Assembly (NCBI RefSeq): GCF_001421705.1
Contig: NZ_LMKO01000012.1
Span: 290,277 to 354,276 of the forward strand
DNA from: Xylophilus sp. Leaf220
GTDB lineage: Bacteria; Pseudomonadota; Gammaproteobacteria; Burkholderiales; Burkholderiaceae_C
Direction: 5' to 3'
Length of the DNA: 64,000 nucleotides
This document shows positions 49,475 to 59,126 of this stretch, piece after piece; the first letter of the stretch is position 1; each line of letters starts with the position of its first letter. The notes under the pieces were generated by a model that saw nothing but the letters and a program-made list of their open reading frames with translations, searched no databases and was not told the DNA's origin. The translations under genes and the position numbers were made by a program.

Positions 49475-50503
49475 TTAGTCGAATCTGACACGAGGGTCCA
49501 CCCAGACATAGGAAAGGTCGGAGATCAGCTTGGTCACCAGGCCGATCAGCGTGAAGAAATAGAGCGTGCCAAGCACCACCGGATAGTCGCGCCGGATCAC
49601 GCTTTCGTAGCTCAGCAGGCCTAGGCCGTCGAGCGAGAACAGCGTCTCGATCAACAGCGAGCCGGTGAAGAAAGCCCCGATGAATGCCGCCGGAAAGCCG
49701 GTGATGATCGGAATCAGCGCGTTGCGAAACACATGGCGCCACAGCACCTGCCGCTCGCTCAGTCCCTTGGCCCGCGCGGTCAGCACGTACTGCTTGCGGA
49801 TCTCTTCCAGGAACGCGTTCTTGGTCAGCATCGCGGTGACGGCGAAGCTGCCGGCCACCATCGCGGTGACGGGCAATGCGATGTGCCACAGGTAATCGAC
49901 GACCTTGCCGCCCACGCTCAGCTCCGACCAGTTGGCCGAGGTGAGTCCGCGCAGCGGGAACCACTGCAGTTGCCCGCCGAAGACGACCAGCAGCGCCACG
50001 CCCAGCACAAAGCCGGGCACCGCATAGCCGAACAGCACGATCAGGGTGGTGAAGAAATCGAAGCGCGAGCCGGCCCGCACCGCCTTGGCCACGCCCAGCG
50101 GCACGGCCACCAGGTAGCTGATGAAGAACGTCCACAGGCCCAGGCTGATCGAGACCGGCAGCTTCTCCTTGATCAGCTGCCACACGTCCTTGTTCTGGAA
50201 GAAGCTGCGGCCCAGGTCGAACCGGGCGAACTGGCCCAGCATCTGCACGAAGCGCTCGTGCGGCGGCTTGTCGAAGCCGTAGAGCGCCTTGATCTGTTCG
50301 ATGCGCTTCGGGTCCACGCCCTGCCCGCCGCGGTAGGAGGTGCCGCCGCTTTCAGCGCCGCCCCGGGCGCCGGCCTTCGCCTCGGCCAGATACTGCTCCA
50401 CCGGCCCGCCGGGCACGAACTGGATCACGCTGAAAGTGATCAGGATCACGCCGAACAGCGTGGGCACCATGAGCAGCAGGCGCTTCAGAACATAGGCCAG
50501 CAT
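49475..50503 (-). CDS. yejB: Peptide ABC transporter permease (YejB-like)
   Basis: A 342-residue permease of the OppB/YejB type (LKRLLLMVPTLFGVILITFSVIQFVPGGPVEQ-like start in overlapping blocks, FDKPPHERFVQML, EAA loop QYVLTARAKGLSERQVLWRHVFRN). The Gly-rich insertion near residues 46-60 (GARGGAESGGTSYRGG) is typical of YejB. It follows the binding-protein gene by 3 bp. Confidence 0.93.
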   Translation of the reverse strand: MLAYVLKRLLLMVPTLFGVILITFSVIQFVPGGPVEQYLAEAKAGARGGAESGGTSYRGGQGVDPKRIEQIKALYGFDKPPHERFVQMLGQFARFDLGRSFFQNKDVWQLIKEKLPVSISLGLWTFFISYLVAVPLGVAKAVRAGSRFDFFTTLIVLFGYAVPGFVLGVALLVVFGGQLQWFPLRGLTSANWSELSVGGKVVDYLWHIALPVTAMVAGSFAVTAMLTKNAFLEEIRKQYVLTARAKGLSERQVLWRHVFRNALIPIITGFPAAFIGAFFTGSLLIETLFSLDGLGLLSYESVIRRDYPVVLGTLYFFTLIGLVTKLISDLSYVWVDPRVRFD

Positions 50504-50506
50504 CGG

Positions 50507-52354
50507 TCAGTCCTTGGCGGCGGGCGTCTTGGCCCACCAGGTATCGGCCACCCAGGTCTCGGGCGTGCTGGTGTAGGGCGGCATGCCTTGCGCAGGCATG
50601 GCGATGCGGCGGGCGTTGTAGACCATGCGGTGGTTGGGCGCGAACCACTGCGGAATCAGGTAGTGGCCGTGGGCGACCACCCGCTCCAGCGCGCGGCAGG
50701 CCGGCAACAGCTCCGCCTTGGTCCTGGCACCGACCATCCGCGCGATCAGCGCATCGACCGCCGGGCTCGATACGCCCATGTAGTTGCCCGAATCCTCGGT
50801 CCTGGCGGCCTTGCTGCCGAGGATGTCGGCATATTCCTGTCCGGGGTTGTGCGTGCCGGCGAAGTTGATCGTGGTCAGGTCGAACTCGAACTTCTGCAGG
50901 CGCTGCTGGTAGAGCGCGAAGTCGACCGCGCGCACGTTGAGCGTGATGCCCAGCTTCTCCAGGTTGCGTGCCCAGGCTGATTCGGTGCGGGCGCCGCCCT
51001 CGCCGGGACCGAGGTACTCCAGGACCATCGGCTCGCCGCGGGCATTGCGCAGGCGGCCGTCCCGCACCGTCCAGCCGGCCTCCTTCAGCAGGGCCTGGGC
51101 CTGGCGCAGGTTGCCCCGCAGCGTCGCATCGCCATCGGTGCGGGGCGGTACCGTCATCGGGCCCAAGGTGTCCGGAGGCAGCTCTTTCTTCCAGGGATCG
51201 AGCAGTGCCAATTCTTCCGCAGAGGGCATGCCGGTGGCCGCGCAATCCGTGTTGCCGAACAGGCCGTTGACCCGGCCGTAGGCGCCGTAGAACATCTGCC
51301 GGCTCATCCAGTCGAAATCGAAGGCCAGCCCCAGCGCCTCGCGCACCCGCGGATCGGAGAGCTTTTCCCTTCGGGAGTTGAGCACGTAGCTCTGGAAGCC
51401 CGTCGGCAGGCGGTGGCGGAACTCGCCCTTGACCAATTCGCCGGAATCGAACTTGCGCCCGGTCAGCCGCCGCGCCCAGTCGCCCGCGGAGAAGAACCGC
51501 ATCGCATCGAACTCGCCGGCCTTCAGCGCCTCGAGCCGTGCGGTGTTGTCGGCGTAGATCTTGATGGTGATGCGGTCGAAGTTGTCGGTGCCGCGCTTCA
51601 CGCCCAGGTCGCGCGCCCAGTACTGCGGATCGCGGACGTAGGTGATGTCCTTGCCGAAGCGCACCGGGCCGATCGTGTACGGACCGCTGCCGATCGGTGG
51701 GTCCACCACCACCTGGTCGAAAGGTTTGGGCTTACCGTTTTCCACGCCCCACTGGCGGCTGAAGATCGGCAGCCCGCCGACGGTCAGCGGCAATTCGCGG
51801 TTGGCCTTCTTGAAGCGGAAGCGCACGGTGCGCTCGGCCACCACGTCGCAACCGGCCACGTCGTCCAGCAAGGTCTTGTAGGCGGGCGAGGTGAACGGAC
51901 CCATCAGCGTGTCGAAGGTGTGCTTCACATCCGCCGCCAGCACCGGATCGCCGTTGTGGAAGCGCGCCGCCGGCCGGATGCGGAAGGTGGCCGAAAGACC
52001 GTCGGCGGCTACCTCCACGTCTTCCGCCAGCAGGCCGTAGCCCGAGCCGGTCTCGTCCAACGAACCGGCCAGAAGCGAATCGAACACCAACTCCGACAGG
52101 TAGGCCGGCGCGCTGCCCTTGATGGTGAACGGGTTGTACTTGTCGAAGGTCGAGGTGCGCTGGTTGCTCACCAGCCGCAACTCGCCGCCCTTGGGCGCAT
52201 CGGCGTTCACATAGTCGAAGCGGTCGAAGCCCTGCGGGTATTTCAGGTCGCCCCACAGCGCGTAGCCATGCGCGGCCCACGACGACCACGACGTGCAACC
52301 CAGGAGCAGAGAGACCAGCAAAACCCGCATGCGACAATTCTGCTGGATTTTCAC
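50507..52354 (-). CDS. yejA: Peptide ABC transporter substrate-binding protein (YejA-like, SBP family 5)
   Basis: A 615-residue periplasmic binding protein. The signal peptide lies in [19 protein letters not shown] and the mature part starts [24 protein letters not shown]5 blocks such as [20 protein letters not shown] and [17 protein letters not shown] are clear. It binds oligopeptides or peptide-like compounds for YejBEF. Start is GTG 52354 or ATG 52330; the latter gives a textbook signal. It is divergent from fabI with only 23 bp between, so promoters must overlap coding sequence or be very compact. Confidence 0.92.
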   Translation of the reverse strand: MKIQQNCRMRVLLVSLLLGCTSWSSWAAHGYALWGDLKYPQGFDRFDYVNADAPKGGELRLVSNQRTSTFDKYNPFTIKGSAPAYLSELVFDSLLAGSLDETGSGYGLLAEDVEVAADGLSATFRIRPAARFHNGDPVLAADVKHTFDTLMGPFTSPAYKTLLDDVAGCDVVAERTVRFRFKKANRELPLTVGGLPIFSRQWGVENGKPKPFDQVVVDPPIGSGPYTIGPVRFGKDITYVRDPQYWARDLGVKRGTDNFDRITIKIYADNTARLEALKAGEFDAMRFFSAGDWARRLTGRKFDSGELVKGEFRHRLPTGFQSYVLNSRREKLSDPRVREALGLAFDFDWMSRQMFYGAYGRVNGLFGNTDCAATGMPSAEELALLDPWKKELPPDTLGPMTVPPRTDGDATLRGNLRQAQALLKEAGWTVRDGRLRNARGEPMVLEYLGPGEGGARTESAWARNLEKLGITLNVRAVDFALYQQRLQKFEFDLTTINFAGTHNPGQEYADILGSKAARTEDSGNYMGVSSPAVDALIARMVGARTKAELLPACRALERVVAHGHYLIPQWFAPNHRMVYNARRIAMPAQGMPPYTSTPETWVADTWWAKTPAAKD

Positions 52355-52377
52355 AGCGATTTTTCGGAGTTCGAACT

Positions 52378-53172
52378 ATGGGTTTTCTGGCCGGCAAGAA
52401 ACTGCTGATCACGGGTGTTCTGTCCAACCGCTCGATCGCCTACGGCATCGCCCGGGCCTGCCATGCGCAAGGCGCCGAGCTGGCCTTCAGCTACGTCGGC
52501 GAGCGCTTCAAGGACCGCATCACCGAATTCGCGGCCGACTTCGACTCGACCCTGATCTTCGACTGCGACGTGGGCGACGACGCGCAGATCGACAAGCTCT
52601 TCGCCGACCTGGCCCAGACCTGGCCCACCTTCGACGGCTTCGTGCACAGCATCGGCTACGCGCCCCGCGAGGCGATCGCCGGCGATTTCCTCGAAGGCCT
52701 GAGCCGCGAGGGCTTCAAGATCGCCCACGACATCAGCGCCTACAGCTTTCCGGCCATGGCCAAGGCCGCCCTGCCCTACCTGAACGACAAGTCCGCGCTG
52801 CTCACGCTGACCTACCTGGGCGCGATGCGCACCGTGCCCAACTACAACACGATGGGCCTGGCCAAGGCGTCGCTCGAGGCTTCGGTGCGCTACCTGGCGG
52901 AATCGCTCGGTCCCAAGGGCATGCGGGTCAACGGCATCAGCGCCGGCCCGATCAAGACGCTGGCGGCCAGCGGCATCAAGGGCTTCGGCAAGATCCTGTC
53001 GGTGGTGGCCGAGACGGCGCCGATCCGCCGCAACGTCACGATCGACGACGTGGGCAATGTCGCCGCTTTCCTGATGAGCGACTTGGCCGGCGGCGTGACC
53101 GCCGAGATCACCTACGTGGACGGCGGTTTCAGCCAGGCGGTGGGCGGCATCGCCGAGAGCCCCGCGGCCTGA
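52378..53172 (+). CDS. fabI: Enoyl-[acyl-carrier-protein] reductase (NADH) FabI
   Basis: Reduces enoyl-ACP in type II fatty acid synthesis, cytoplasmic. It has 264 residues with the FabI start [20 protein letters not shown], the catalytic Tyr and Lys in [14 protein letters not shown], and [19 protein letters not shown], the usual substrate-loop region. CGGAG upstream of ATG 52378 is a fair ribosome-binding site. The enzyme is the triclosan target in other bacteria. It stands alone, followed by ligE after 54 bp. Confidence 0.97.
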   Translation: MGFLAGKKLLITGVLSNRSIAYGIARACHAQGAELAFSYVGERFKDRITEFAADFDSTLIFDCDVGDDAQIDKLFADLAQTWPTFDGFVHSIGYAPREAIAGDFLEGLSREGFKIAHDISAYSFPAMAKAALPYLNDKSALLTLTYLGAMRTVPNYNTMGLAKASLEASVRYLAESLGPKGMRVNGISAGPIKTLAASGIKGFGKILSVVAETAPIRRNVTIDDVGNVAAFLMSDLAGGVTAEITYVDGGFSQAVGGIAESPAA

Positions 53173-53192
53173 ATCCGGATGAATCGTAGCCA

Positions 53193-53252
53193 CAGCCGTT
53201 GATTTACGCCGACCTGCTGCTATATTTTGAATAGCAAAAGCCCGTCCCGCCG
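53193..53252. repeat. Family A repeat, copy 8, supplying the ligE start (core 53219-53235)
   Basis: The core GCTATATTTTGAATAGC contains the TTG (53227) used as the start of the DNA ligase frame, read TTG-AAT-AGC-AAA. The left flank CAGCCGTTGA also precedes copy 1, where a TTG-TAT-AGC-AAG in the same place opens toward tex. Confidence 0.78.
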
Positions 53253-54081
53253 CCACCTGCTGGTCGCTCTGCTCGCCGCTGCCGCCGCGCCGGCGCTGCG
53301 GGCCGGCACGGCCCCGGCGCTGATGCTCGCCAACCGCTACCGGCCCGGCGTTCCGCTGGCCGACTACTGGGTCAGCGAGAAGATGGACGGCGTGCGCGGC
53401 TACTGGGACGGCCGCCAGCTCTGGACCCGGGGCGGCGAGAAGGTGAATCCGCCGGCCTGGTTCACCAAGGGCTGGCCCACGGTGCCGCTCGACGGCGAGC
53501 TCTGGGCCGGTCGTGGCCAGTTCCAGAAGGCAGTATCCACCGTTCGGCAGCAGGTGCCCGACGAGCAGGCCTGGCGCGTCATGCGCTTCATGGTGTTCGA
53601 TCTGCCGGCGCAGGCCGGTACCTTCACCGCACGGCTCGCGATCTTGAACGGACTGATGTCGACCGTGGATTCGCCGTATGCCCGGGCGGTCCCGCAAAGC
53701 CGGGTGGCCAGTCCCGAGGCGTTGACGAAACTGCTGCGCGCCACCGTGCACGGTGGCGGCGAGGGTCTGATGCTGCACCTGGGCGCATCGCTCTACAAGG
53801 CGGAGCGCAGCGACGACCTGCTGAAGCTCAAACCGTACGACGACGCCGACGCCCGGGTGGTGGCCTGGGTGGACGGCCAGGGCAAGTACGCCGGCCAGAT
53901 GGGTGCGTTGCTGGTCGAAGGCACCGACGGCAAGCGCTTTCGCGTGGGTTCGGGCTTCACCGACGAGCAACGCCGCAAGCCGCCCGCCGTGGGCAGCTGG
54001 ATCAGCTACCGGTACCGGGGTCTGCACGACAGCGGCATCCCGCGCTTCGCCACCTTCCTGCGAGAGCGGCCCGATCTCTGA
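53227..54081 (+). CDS. ligE: Secreted ATP-dependent DNA ligase, Lig E type
   Basis: A 284-residue minimal DNA ligase. The adenylation motif is SEKMDGVRG with Lys52 as nucleophile (K-x-D-G-x-R). Later motifs include VPLDGELWAGRGQF, GEGLMLH and LLKLKPYDD, followed by an OB-like domain (VGSGFTDEQRR). The N-terminus SRRHLLVALLAAAAAPALRAG is a signal with a twin-arginine-like start, so the enzyme should act in the periplasm, as proposed for Lig E. The TTG start lies inside a family A repeat; no in-frame ATG exists before the signal. No strong ribosome-binding site is seen. Confidence 0.88.
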   Translation: MNSKSPSRRHLLVALLAAAAAPALRAGTAPALMLANRYRPGVPLADYWVSEKMDGVRGYWDGRQLWTRGGEKVNPPAWFTKGWPTVPLDGELWAGRGQFQKAVSTVRQQVPDEQAWRVMRFMVFDLPAQAGTFTARLAILNGLMSTVDSPYARAVPQSRVASPEALTKLLRATVHGGGEGLMLHLGASLYKAERSDDLLKLKPYDDADARVVAWVDGQGKYAGQMGALLVEGTDGKRFRVGSGFTDEQRRKPPAVGSWISYRYRGLHDSGIPRFATFLRERPDL

Positions 54082-54102
54082 CCGGTCTTCCGGATTCGAC
54101 AT

Positions 54103-54131
54103 AAAAAAAGGAGCGCCGCGGCGCTCCTTTT
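54103..54131. terminator. Bidirectional rho-independent terminator
   Basis: A-run, then GGAGCGCC, a 2-nt loop and GGCGCTCC followed by TTTT, between the convergent ligE and fasciclin genes. The stem is perfect and flanked by A and T runs on both sides. Confidence 0.88.
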
Positions 54132-54163
54132 CTGCACGCGCCGCAGCGCACCGGGCTCGATGC

Positions 54164-54727
54164 TTACTTGGGCATCAGGACGGTATCGACCACGTGGATC
54201 ACGCCGTTGGACTGGATCACGTCGGCGATCGTCACCGTCGAGTTGCCACCCTTGGCATCCGTCAGCACGATGCTCTTGCCCGAAGCCTTGGCGGTCAGTG
54301 CCTCGCCCTGCACCGTGGTGAGCGATGCGCTGCCCTTGCCGTCCTTGATCTTGGCCAGCAGGGCCTTCGAGTCCAGCTTGCCGGGCACGACGTGGTAGGT
54401 CAGGATCGTCGTCAGCGTCGACTTGTTCTCGGGCTTGACCAGGGTATCGACGGTGCCGGCAGGCAGCTTGTCGAAGGCGGCGTTGGTCGGTGCGAACACG
54501 GTGAAAGGACCTGGGCCCTTCAGCGTCTCGACCAGGCCGGCGGCCTTGACGGCGGCGACCAGCGTGGTGTGGTCCTTCGAATTGACCGCGTTGTCGATGA
54601 TGTCCTTGGTCGGGTACATCGGCGCGCCACCCACGGTGACCTGGGCCATGGCGGACACGGCGCCGAACGTCAGCGCGGCGGCGATGCCGAGGGAAGCGAA
54701 AGCACGGGAAGAGACGGTTGCGTTCAT
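54164..54727 (-). CDS. Fasciclin (FAS1) domain secreted protein
   Basis: A 187-residue periplasmic or extracellular protein with a signal peptide (SLGIAAALTFGAVSAMAQ) and one FAS1 domain (VAAVKAAGLVETLKGPGPFTVFAPTN, in blocks; then TYHVVPGKLDSKAL and NGVIHVVDTVLMP). FAS1 domains usually mediate adhesion or binding. Start ATG 54727 gives a classic signal. The terminator at 54103-54131 closes the gene. The decarboxylase gene ends 77 bp upstream on the same strand. Confidence 0.93.
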   Translation of the reverse strand: MNATVSSRAFASLGIAAALTFGAVSAMAQVTVGGAPMYPTKDIIDNAVNSKDHTTLVAAVKAAGLVETLKGPGPFTVFAPTNAAFDKLPAGTVDTLVKPENKSTLTTILTYHVVPGKLDSKALLAKIKDGKGSASLTTVQGEALTAKASGKSIVLTDAKGGNSTVTIADVIQSNGVIHVVDTVLMPK

Positions 54728-54804
54728 GAAAGCTCCTGGATGGTGGGAGGACCGCACGTCGTGTGCGGCCCTGCTTTCAATACGCCGCACGCCGCGGGCC
54801 GGAT

Positions 54805-57153
54805 TCAGATGGTTCGCGAAAACGGCCCTTCGGAGCCCAGCTGCACCATGTTCTCTTCGGTCGCCAGCGGCTGCGGCGCGGCCGTCGTGCTGGCGACGCA
54901 ATCGGCGTAGTAGCGGACCTTGCCGGCTTCGTCCTCGAGCTCGACCAGGCCGTGGATGTCGGTTTCGAACCCCGGGCACTTGGCGTTGAACTCGCGGGCG
55001 AACTTGAGGTAGTCGACGATCTTCTTGTTGAATACCTCGCCCGGGATCAGCAGCGGGATGCCCGGCGGATACGGCGTGACCAGGCTGGTGGTGATGCGGC
55101 CTTCCAGGTGGTCGATCTCCACCCGCTCGGTCTTGCGGTGGGCGATGTGGGCATAGGCGTCGCTCGGCTTCATCGCGGGCGTCAGGTCCGAGAGGTACAT
55201 CTCGGTGGTCAGGCGGGCGATGTCGTACTCGGCGTACATCTGGTGCACATGCTGGCAGAGGTCGCGCAGGCCCATGCGCTCGTAGCGCTTGTATTGCTGG
55301 CAGAACTCCGGGAGGATGCGCCACATCGGCTGGTTCTTCTCGTAGTCGTCCTTGAACTGCTGCAGCGCGGTCAGCAGCGTGTTCCAGCGGCCCTTGGTGA
55401 TGCCGATGGTGAACATGATGAAGAAGCTGTAGAGCCCGGTCTTCTCCACGATCACGCCGTGCTCGGCCAGGAACTTGGTCACGATGCTGGCCGGGATGCC
55501 GGTCTCGGCGAACTTGCCGTCCATGTCCAGGCCCGGGGTGACGATGGTCGCCTTGATCGGGTCGAGCATGTTGAAGCCGTCGGCCAGCGTGCCGAAGCCG
55601 TGCCACTTGGCGTCGCGGTCCTCGCCCTTGATGATCCAGTCGTCGGCGAAGCCGATGCCCTCTTCGGCCAGCTTCTCGGGACCCCAGACCTTGAACCACC
55701 AGTCGTTGTCGCCGAACTCGGCCTCGACCTGGCGCATCGCGCGGCGGAAATCCAGCGCTTCCAGGATGCTCTCCTCCACCAGCGCGGTGCCGCCGGGCGG
55801 CTCCATCATCGCGGCGGCCACGTCGCAGCTGGCGATGATTGCGTACTGCGGGCTGGTGCTGGTGTGCATCAGGTAGGCCTCGTTGAAGAGGTGGCGGTCG
55901 AGCTTGCGGTTGGTGCTGTCCTGCACCAGCACATGGCTCGCCTGGCTGATGCCGGCCAACAGCTTGTGGGTCGACTGGGTGGAGAACACCAGCGACTCGG
56001 TCGGCCGCGCGCGCTTCTTGCCCATCGCGTGGTAGGGGCCGTAGAAGGGGTGGAAGGCCGCGTGCGGCAGCCAGGCCTCGTCGAAGTGCAGCGTGTCGAC
56101 ATAGCCGTCGAGCGCCTTCTTGATCGTCTCGGTGTTGTAGACCACGCCGTCGTAGGTTGACTGCGTGAGCGTCAGGATGCGCGGCTTGACCGTGTCGGCA
56201 TCGATATGCTTCAACAGCGGGTTGGCGCGGATCTTGGCCTTGATCGTCTCGATGTCGAATTCCGAGCGCGGGATCGGGCCGATGATGCCGAAGTGGTTGC
56301 GCGTAGGCTTCAGGAACACGGGGATCGCCCCGGTCATGATGATCGCGTGCAGGTTCGACTTGTGGCAGTTGCGGTCGACCACCACCACGTCGCCCGGCGC
56401 CACCGTGTGGTGCCAGACCATCTTGTTGCTGGTGCTGGTGCCGTTGGTGACGAAGAAGCAATGGTCGGCGTTGAAGATGCGGGCGGCATTGCGCTCGCTC
56501 TCGGCCACCGGGCCGGTGTGGTCGAGCAGTTGGCCCAGTTCCTCCACCGCGTTGCAGACGTCGGCGCGCAGCATGTTCTCGCCGAAGAACTGGTGGAACA
56601 TCTGGCCCACCGGGCTCTTCAGGAACGCCACGCCGCCCGAGTGGCCCGGGCAGTGCCAGGAGTAGGAGCCGTCTTCCGCGTAGTCGAGCAGCGCCTTGAA
56701 GAAAGGCGGCTGCACGCCTTCCAGGTAGCTCTTGGCCTCGCGGATGATGTGGCGGGCCACGAATTCCGGCGTGTCCTCGAACATGTGGATGAAGCCGTGC
56801 AGTTCGCGCAGGATGTCGTTCGGCATGTGCCGCGCGGTCTTCGTCTCGCCGTAGATGTAGATCGGCACTTCCAGATTCTTGCGGCGCACCTCTGCGATGA
56901 AGGTGCGCAGGTTCAGCACCGCCGGATCCAGGTCAGGACCGGGGCTGAATTCCTCGTCGTCGATCGACAGGATGAAGGCACTTGCCCGGCTTTGCTGCTG
57001 GGCGAACTGGCTCAGGTCGCCGTAGCTGGTGGCGCCCAGCACCTCGAAGCCCTCGCTCTCGATGGCCTGCGCCAGCGCGCGGATGCCCAGGCCCGATGTG
57101 TTCTCCGAGCGGAAGTCCTCGTCGATGATCACGATGGGGAAGCGAAATTTCAT
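54805..57153 (-). CDS. Orn/Lys/Arg decarboxylase, PLP-dependent class I
   Basis: A 782-residue cytoplasmic fold-type I decarboxylase. It has an N-terminal wing (receiver-like) domain to about residue 130, then WHCPGHSGGVAFLKSPVG, the aspartate-PLP region LHFDEAW and the PLP Lys in STQSTHKLLAGISQ near residue 395. The C-terminal domain has PYPPGIPLLIPGE. Substrate (Arg, Lys or Orn) cannot be decided from the sequence. Members serve acid resistance or polyamine synthesis. No antiporter gene (adiC/cadB type) is adjacent. ATG 57153 fits family starts. Confidence 0.93.
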   Translation of the reverse strand: MKFRFPIVIIDEDFRSENTSGLGIRALAQAIESEGFEVLGATSYGDLSQFAQQQSRASAFILSIDDEEFSPGPDLDPAVLNLRTFIAEVRRKNLEVPIYIYGETKTARHMPNDILRELHGFIHMFEDTPEFVARHIIREAKSYLEGVQPPFFKALLDYAEDGSYSWHCPGHSGGVAFLKSPVGQMFHQFFGENMLRADVCNAVEELGQLLDHTGPVAESERNAARIFNADHCFFVTNGTSTSNKMVWHHTVAPGDVVVVDRNCHKSNLHAIIMTGAIPVFLKPTRNHFGIIGPIPRSEFDIETIKAKIRANPLLKHIDADTVKPRILTLTQSTYDGVVYNTETIKKALDGYVDTLHFDEAWLPHAAFHPFYGPYHAMGKKRARPTESLVFSTQSTHKLLAGISQASHVLVQDSTNRKLDRHLFNEAYLMHTSTSPQYAIIASCDVAAAMMEPPGGTALVEESILEALDFRRAMRQVEAEFGDNDWWFKVWGPEKLAEEGIGFADDWIIKGEDRDAKWHGFGTLADGFNMLDPIKATIVTPGLDMDGKFAETGIPASIVTKFLAEHGVIVEKTGLYSFFIMFTIGITKGRWNTLLTALQQFKDDYEKNQPMWRILPEFCQQYKRYERMGLRDLCQHVHQMYAEYDIARLTTEMYLSDLTPAMKPSDAYAHIAHRKTERVEIDHLEGRITTSLVTPYPPGIPLLIPGEVFNKKIVDYLKFAREFNAKCPGFETDIHGLVELEDEAGKVRYYADCVASTTAAPQPLATEENMVQLGSEGPFSRTI

Positions 57154-57312
57154 GCGGGGGCTCCGGTCTGGGAGATGGGACGAATGCGGTAAACGCGAAA
57201 GAGCCGCGAAGTGTAAGGACTTGGGATGGCGCCTTTGTGTCGATAGTCCAGAATGACAGCAAGTTACAGGGTGACTACCCGCCGACACGGCCCCTTTTCA
57301 AGGAGATTCGAT

Positions 57313-57741
57313 TTGGCACTTTCCACCTACTGGTGGCTCCTGGCCGGCGCTGCCATCGCGGCCGAGTTGCTGAGCGGTACGGTCTACCTGCTGTTGATCG
57401 GAGGCGGTTTCGCCGCCGCGGCCGTGGCGGCGCACATGGGCACGTCGCTGCCGCTGCAGATCGTGGTGGCCGCGGTGATCGGCGCGGGCGCCGTACTGGT
57501 CTGGCGTTTCCTGAAACGCCGTGCCCCGGCGGGCCTGCCGGCCAGCGCCAACCCCGACGTGAATCTCGACATCGGCGAAACGGTGCAGGTCGCCCAGTGG
57601 GAGCCCGACGGCACCGCCCATGTGCAGTACCGCGGCGCCCGCTGGACGGTGGTGCCCCGCGCCGGCGCCCTGCCCGGCAGCACCGGCGCCCACAAGGTGG
57701 TCGAAGTGGTCGGCACCCGCCTCGTCGTCGACAAGATCTGA
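57313..57741 (+). CDS. NfeD family membrane protein
   Basis: A 142-residue short NfeD protein with two or three membrane segments (TYWWLLAGAAIAAELLSGTVYLLLIGG, in blocks) and a C-terminal OB-fold (IGETVQVAQWEPDGTAHVQYRG, in blocks). NfeD proteins pair with stomatin-like proteins, as with the next gene. TTG 57313 is chosen because AAGGAG lies 7 nt upstream; the ATG at 57253 lacks a ribosome-binding site. A hairpin (57746-57765) follows before the SPFH gene. Confidence 0.85.
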   Translation: MALSTYWWLLAGAAIAAELLSGTVYLLLIGGGFAAAAVAAHMGTSLPLQIVVAAVIGAGAVLVWRFLKRRAPAGLPASANPDVNLDIGETVQVAQWEPDGTAHVQYRGARWTVVPRAGALPGSTGAHKVVEVVGTRLVVDKI

Positions 57742-57745
57742 AACC

Positions 57746-57765
57746 GCGCACCCCGGGCGGTGCGC
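57746..57765 (+). other. Intercistronic hairpin between nfeD-like and SPFH genes
   Basis: GCGCACC and GGTGCGC flank a 6-nt loop, 5 bp after the nfeD-like stop and 18 bp before the next start. No T-run, so transcription should read through. A role in differential expression is conceivable. Confidence 0.5.
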
Positions 57766-57783
57766 ACATGCAAAGGAGACTCG

Positions 57784-58704
57784 ATGGAAATATCCCTGGT
57801 CCTGCTGGTCATCGCGATCATCTTCGTCACCCAGTCGGTCAAGTTCGTGCCGCAGCAGAACGCGTGGGTGCGGGAACGCCTGGGCAAATACCACGGCACC
57901 ATGACGCCGGGCGCCAACTTCCTGATCCCGTTCATCGACAAGGTGGCCTACAAGCACAGCCTGAAGGAGATTCCGCTCGACGTTCCCAGCCAGGTCTGCA
58001 TCACCCGCGACAACACGCAGCTGCAGGTCGACGGCATCCTGTACTTCCAGGTGACCGACCCGATGCGGGCGAGCTACGGATCGTCCAACTACATCATGGC
58101 GGTGACCCAGCTGGCGCAGACCTCGCTGCGCAGCGTGATCGGCAAGCTGGAGCTCGACAAGACCTTCGAGGAGCGCGACATGATCAATGCCCAGATCGTC
58201 GCCGCGATCGACGAGGCGGCGCTCAACTGGGGCGTGAAGGTACTGCGCTACGAGATCAAGGACCTGACCCCGCCGAAGGAAATCCTGCTGGCCATGCAGG
58301 CGCAGATCACCGCCGAGCGCGGCAAGCGCGCCCTGATCGCCGCGTCCGAAGGCCGTCGCCAGGAGCAGATCAACATCGCCACCGGCGAGCGCGAGGCCTC
58401 GATCGCCCGCTCCGAAGGCGAACAGCAGGCCGCGATCAACAACGCCAAGGGCGAGGCCGCGGCCATCACTGCCCTCGCCGAGGCCACGGCCGGTGCCATC
58501 GAGCGGGTGGCCGCCGCCATCCGCCAGCCCGGCGGCGAACAGGCGGTGCAGTTGAAGGTGGCCGAGCGCGCGGTGGACGCCTACAGCAAGGTGGCGGCCG
58601 ACGCCAAGACCACGCTGATCGTGCCGAGCAACATGACCGAGGTCTCTGCGCTGATCGCATCGGCGATGAAGATGGTCGGCACCGTGCCGCCGCGCCAGCC
58701 CTGA
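57784..58704 (+). CDS. qmcA: SPFH/stomatin-like protein (paraslipin/QmcA type)
   Basis: A 306-residue membrane-bound SPFH protein. It starts with a membrane segment (ISLVLLVIAIIFVTQSV), then the PHB domain (VPQQNAWVRERLGKYHGTM, ITRDNTQLQVDGILYFQVTD) and a coiled coil with repeated EGEA-type segments (ATGEREASIARSEGEQQAA). It scaffolds membrane microdomains and pairs with NfeD upstream. ATG 57784 follows AAAGGAG. tRNA-Ser follows after 64 bp. Confidence 0.93.
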   Translation: MEISLVLLVIAIIFVTQSVKFVPQQNAWVRERLGKYHGTMTPGANFLIPFIDKVAYKHSLKEIPLDVPSQVCITRDNTQLQVDGILYFQVTDPMRASYGSSNYIMAVTQLAQTSLRSVIGKLELDKTFEERDMINAQIVAAIDEAALNWGVKVLRYEIKDLTPPKEILLAMQAQITAERGKRALIAASEGRRQEQINIATGEREASIARSEGEQQAAINNAKGEAAAITALAEATAGAIERVAAAIRQPGGEQAVQLKVAERAVDAYSKVAADAKTTLIVPSNMTEVSALIASAMKMVGTVPPRQP

Positions 58705-58752
58705 CATTTGCCGCGCGGGGTGCAGGCGGCGAAACTGCCGGATTCCCGTGGC

Positions 58753-58758
58753 TATAAT
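58753..58758 (+). promoter_or_regulatory. Perfect -10 box of the tRNA-Ser promoter
   Basis: TATAAT, 10 bp before the tRNA 5' end, in the short gap after the SPFH gene. No consensus -35 sits 16-18 bp upstream. Confidence 0.65.
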
Positions 58759-58768
58759 CGGAGGCTCT

Positions 58769-58859
58769 GGAACGGTGGATGAGTGGTTTAAGTCGCACGC
58801 CTGGAAAGCGTGTGAGGGTTAATAGCCCTCCGCGGGTTCGAATCCCGCCTGTTCCGCCA
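58769..58859 (+). tRNA. tRNA-Ser (anticodon GGA)
   Basis: A 91-nt tRNA with encoded CCA. The acceptor GGAACGG pairs with CTGTTCC (one G-U), the anticodon loop CTGGAAA carries GGA, the long class II variable arm reads around GTGAGGGTTAATAGCCCTC in part, and the T-loop is GGTTCGAATCC. It decodes UCC and UCU. A terminator follows at 58892. Confidence 0.96.
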
Positions 58860-58891
58860 GAACCCGGTTCGTCATCACTCACGAACCTTCG

Positions 58892-58927
58892 AAAAAGCCC
58901 GGTCGCCCTTGGTGTCCGGGCTTTTTT
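58892..58927 (+). terminator. Rho-independent terminator after tRNA-Ser
   Basis: AAAAAGCCCGG and CCGGGCTTTTTT form an 11-bp stem with a 13-nt loop and a T-run. The rest of the 267-bp gap to the next gene shows no ORF or repeat I can support. Confidence 0.88.
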
Positions 58928-59126
58928 GTCGTTCATTTCCTGTTCTCGGAATACGCGATAACCGTCTTCGTACCCGCTCTCCTACCGTGACTTTCCTGCG
59001 CTTGCGTTGCGCTGGCCAGACCTGCATGCAAGCCGTCGCCTACTGCGGCATACGTCGCAAACCGACACGGTCAACACCCGCCGCGCCCGACAGTGCTTCA
59101 TTCGGTACTACAGACGAACAAACAAC

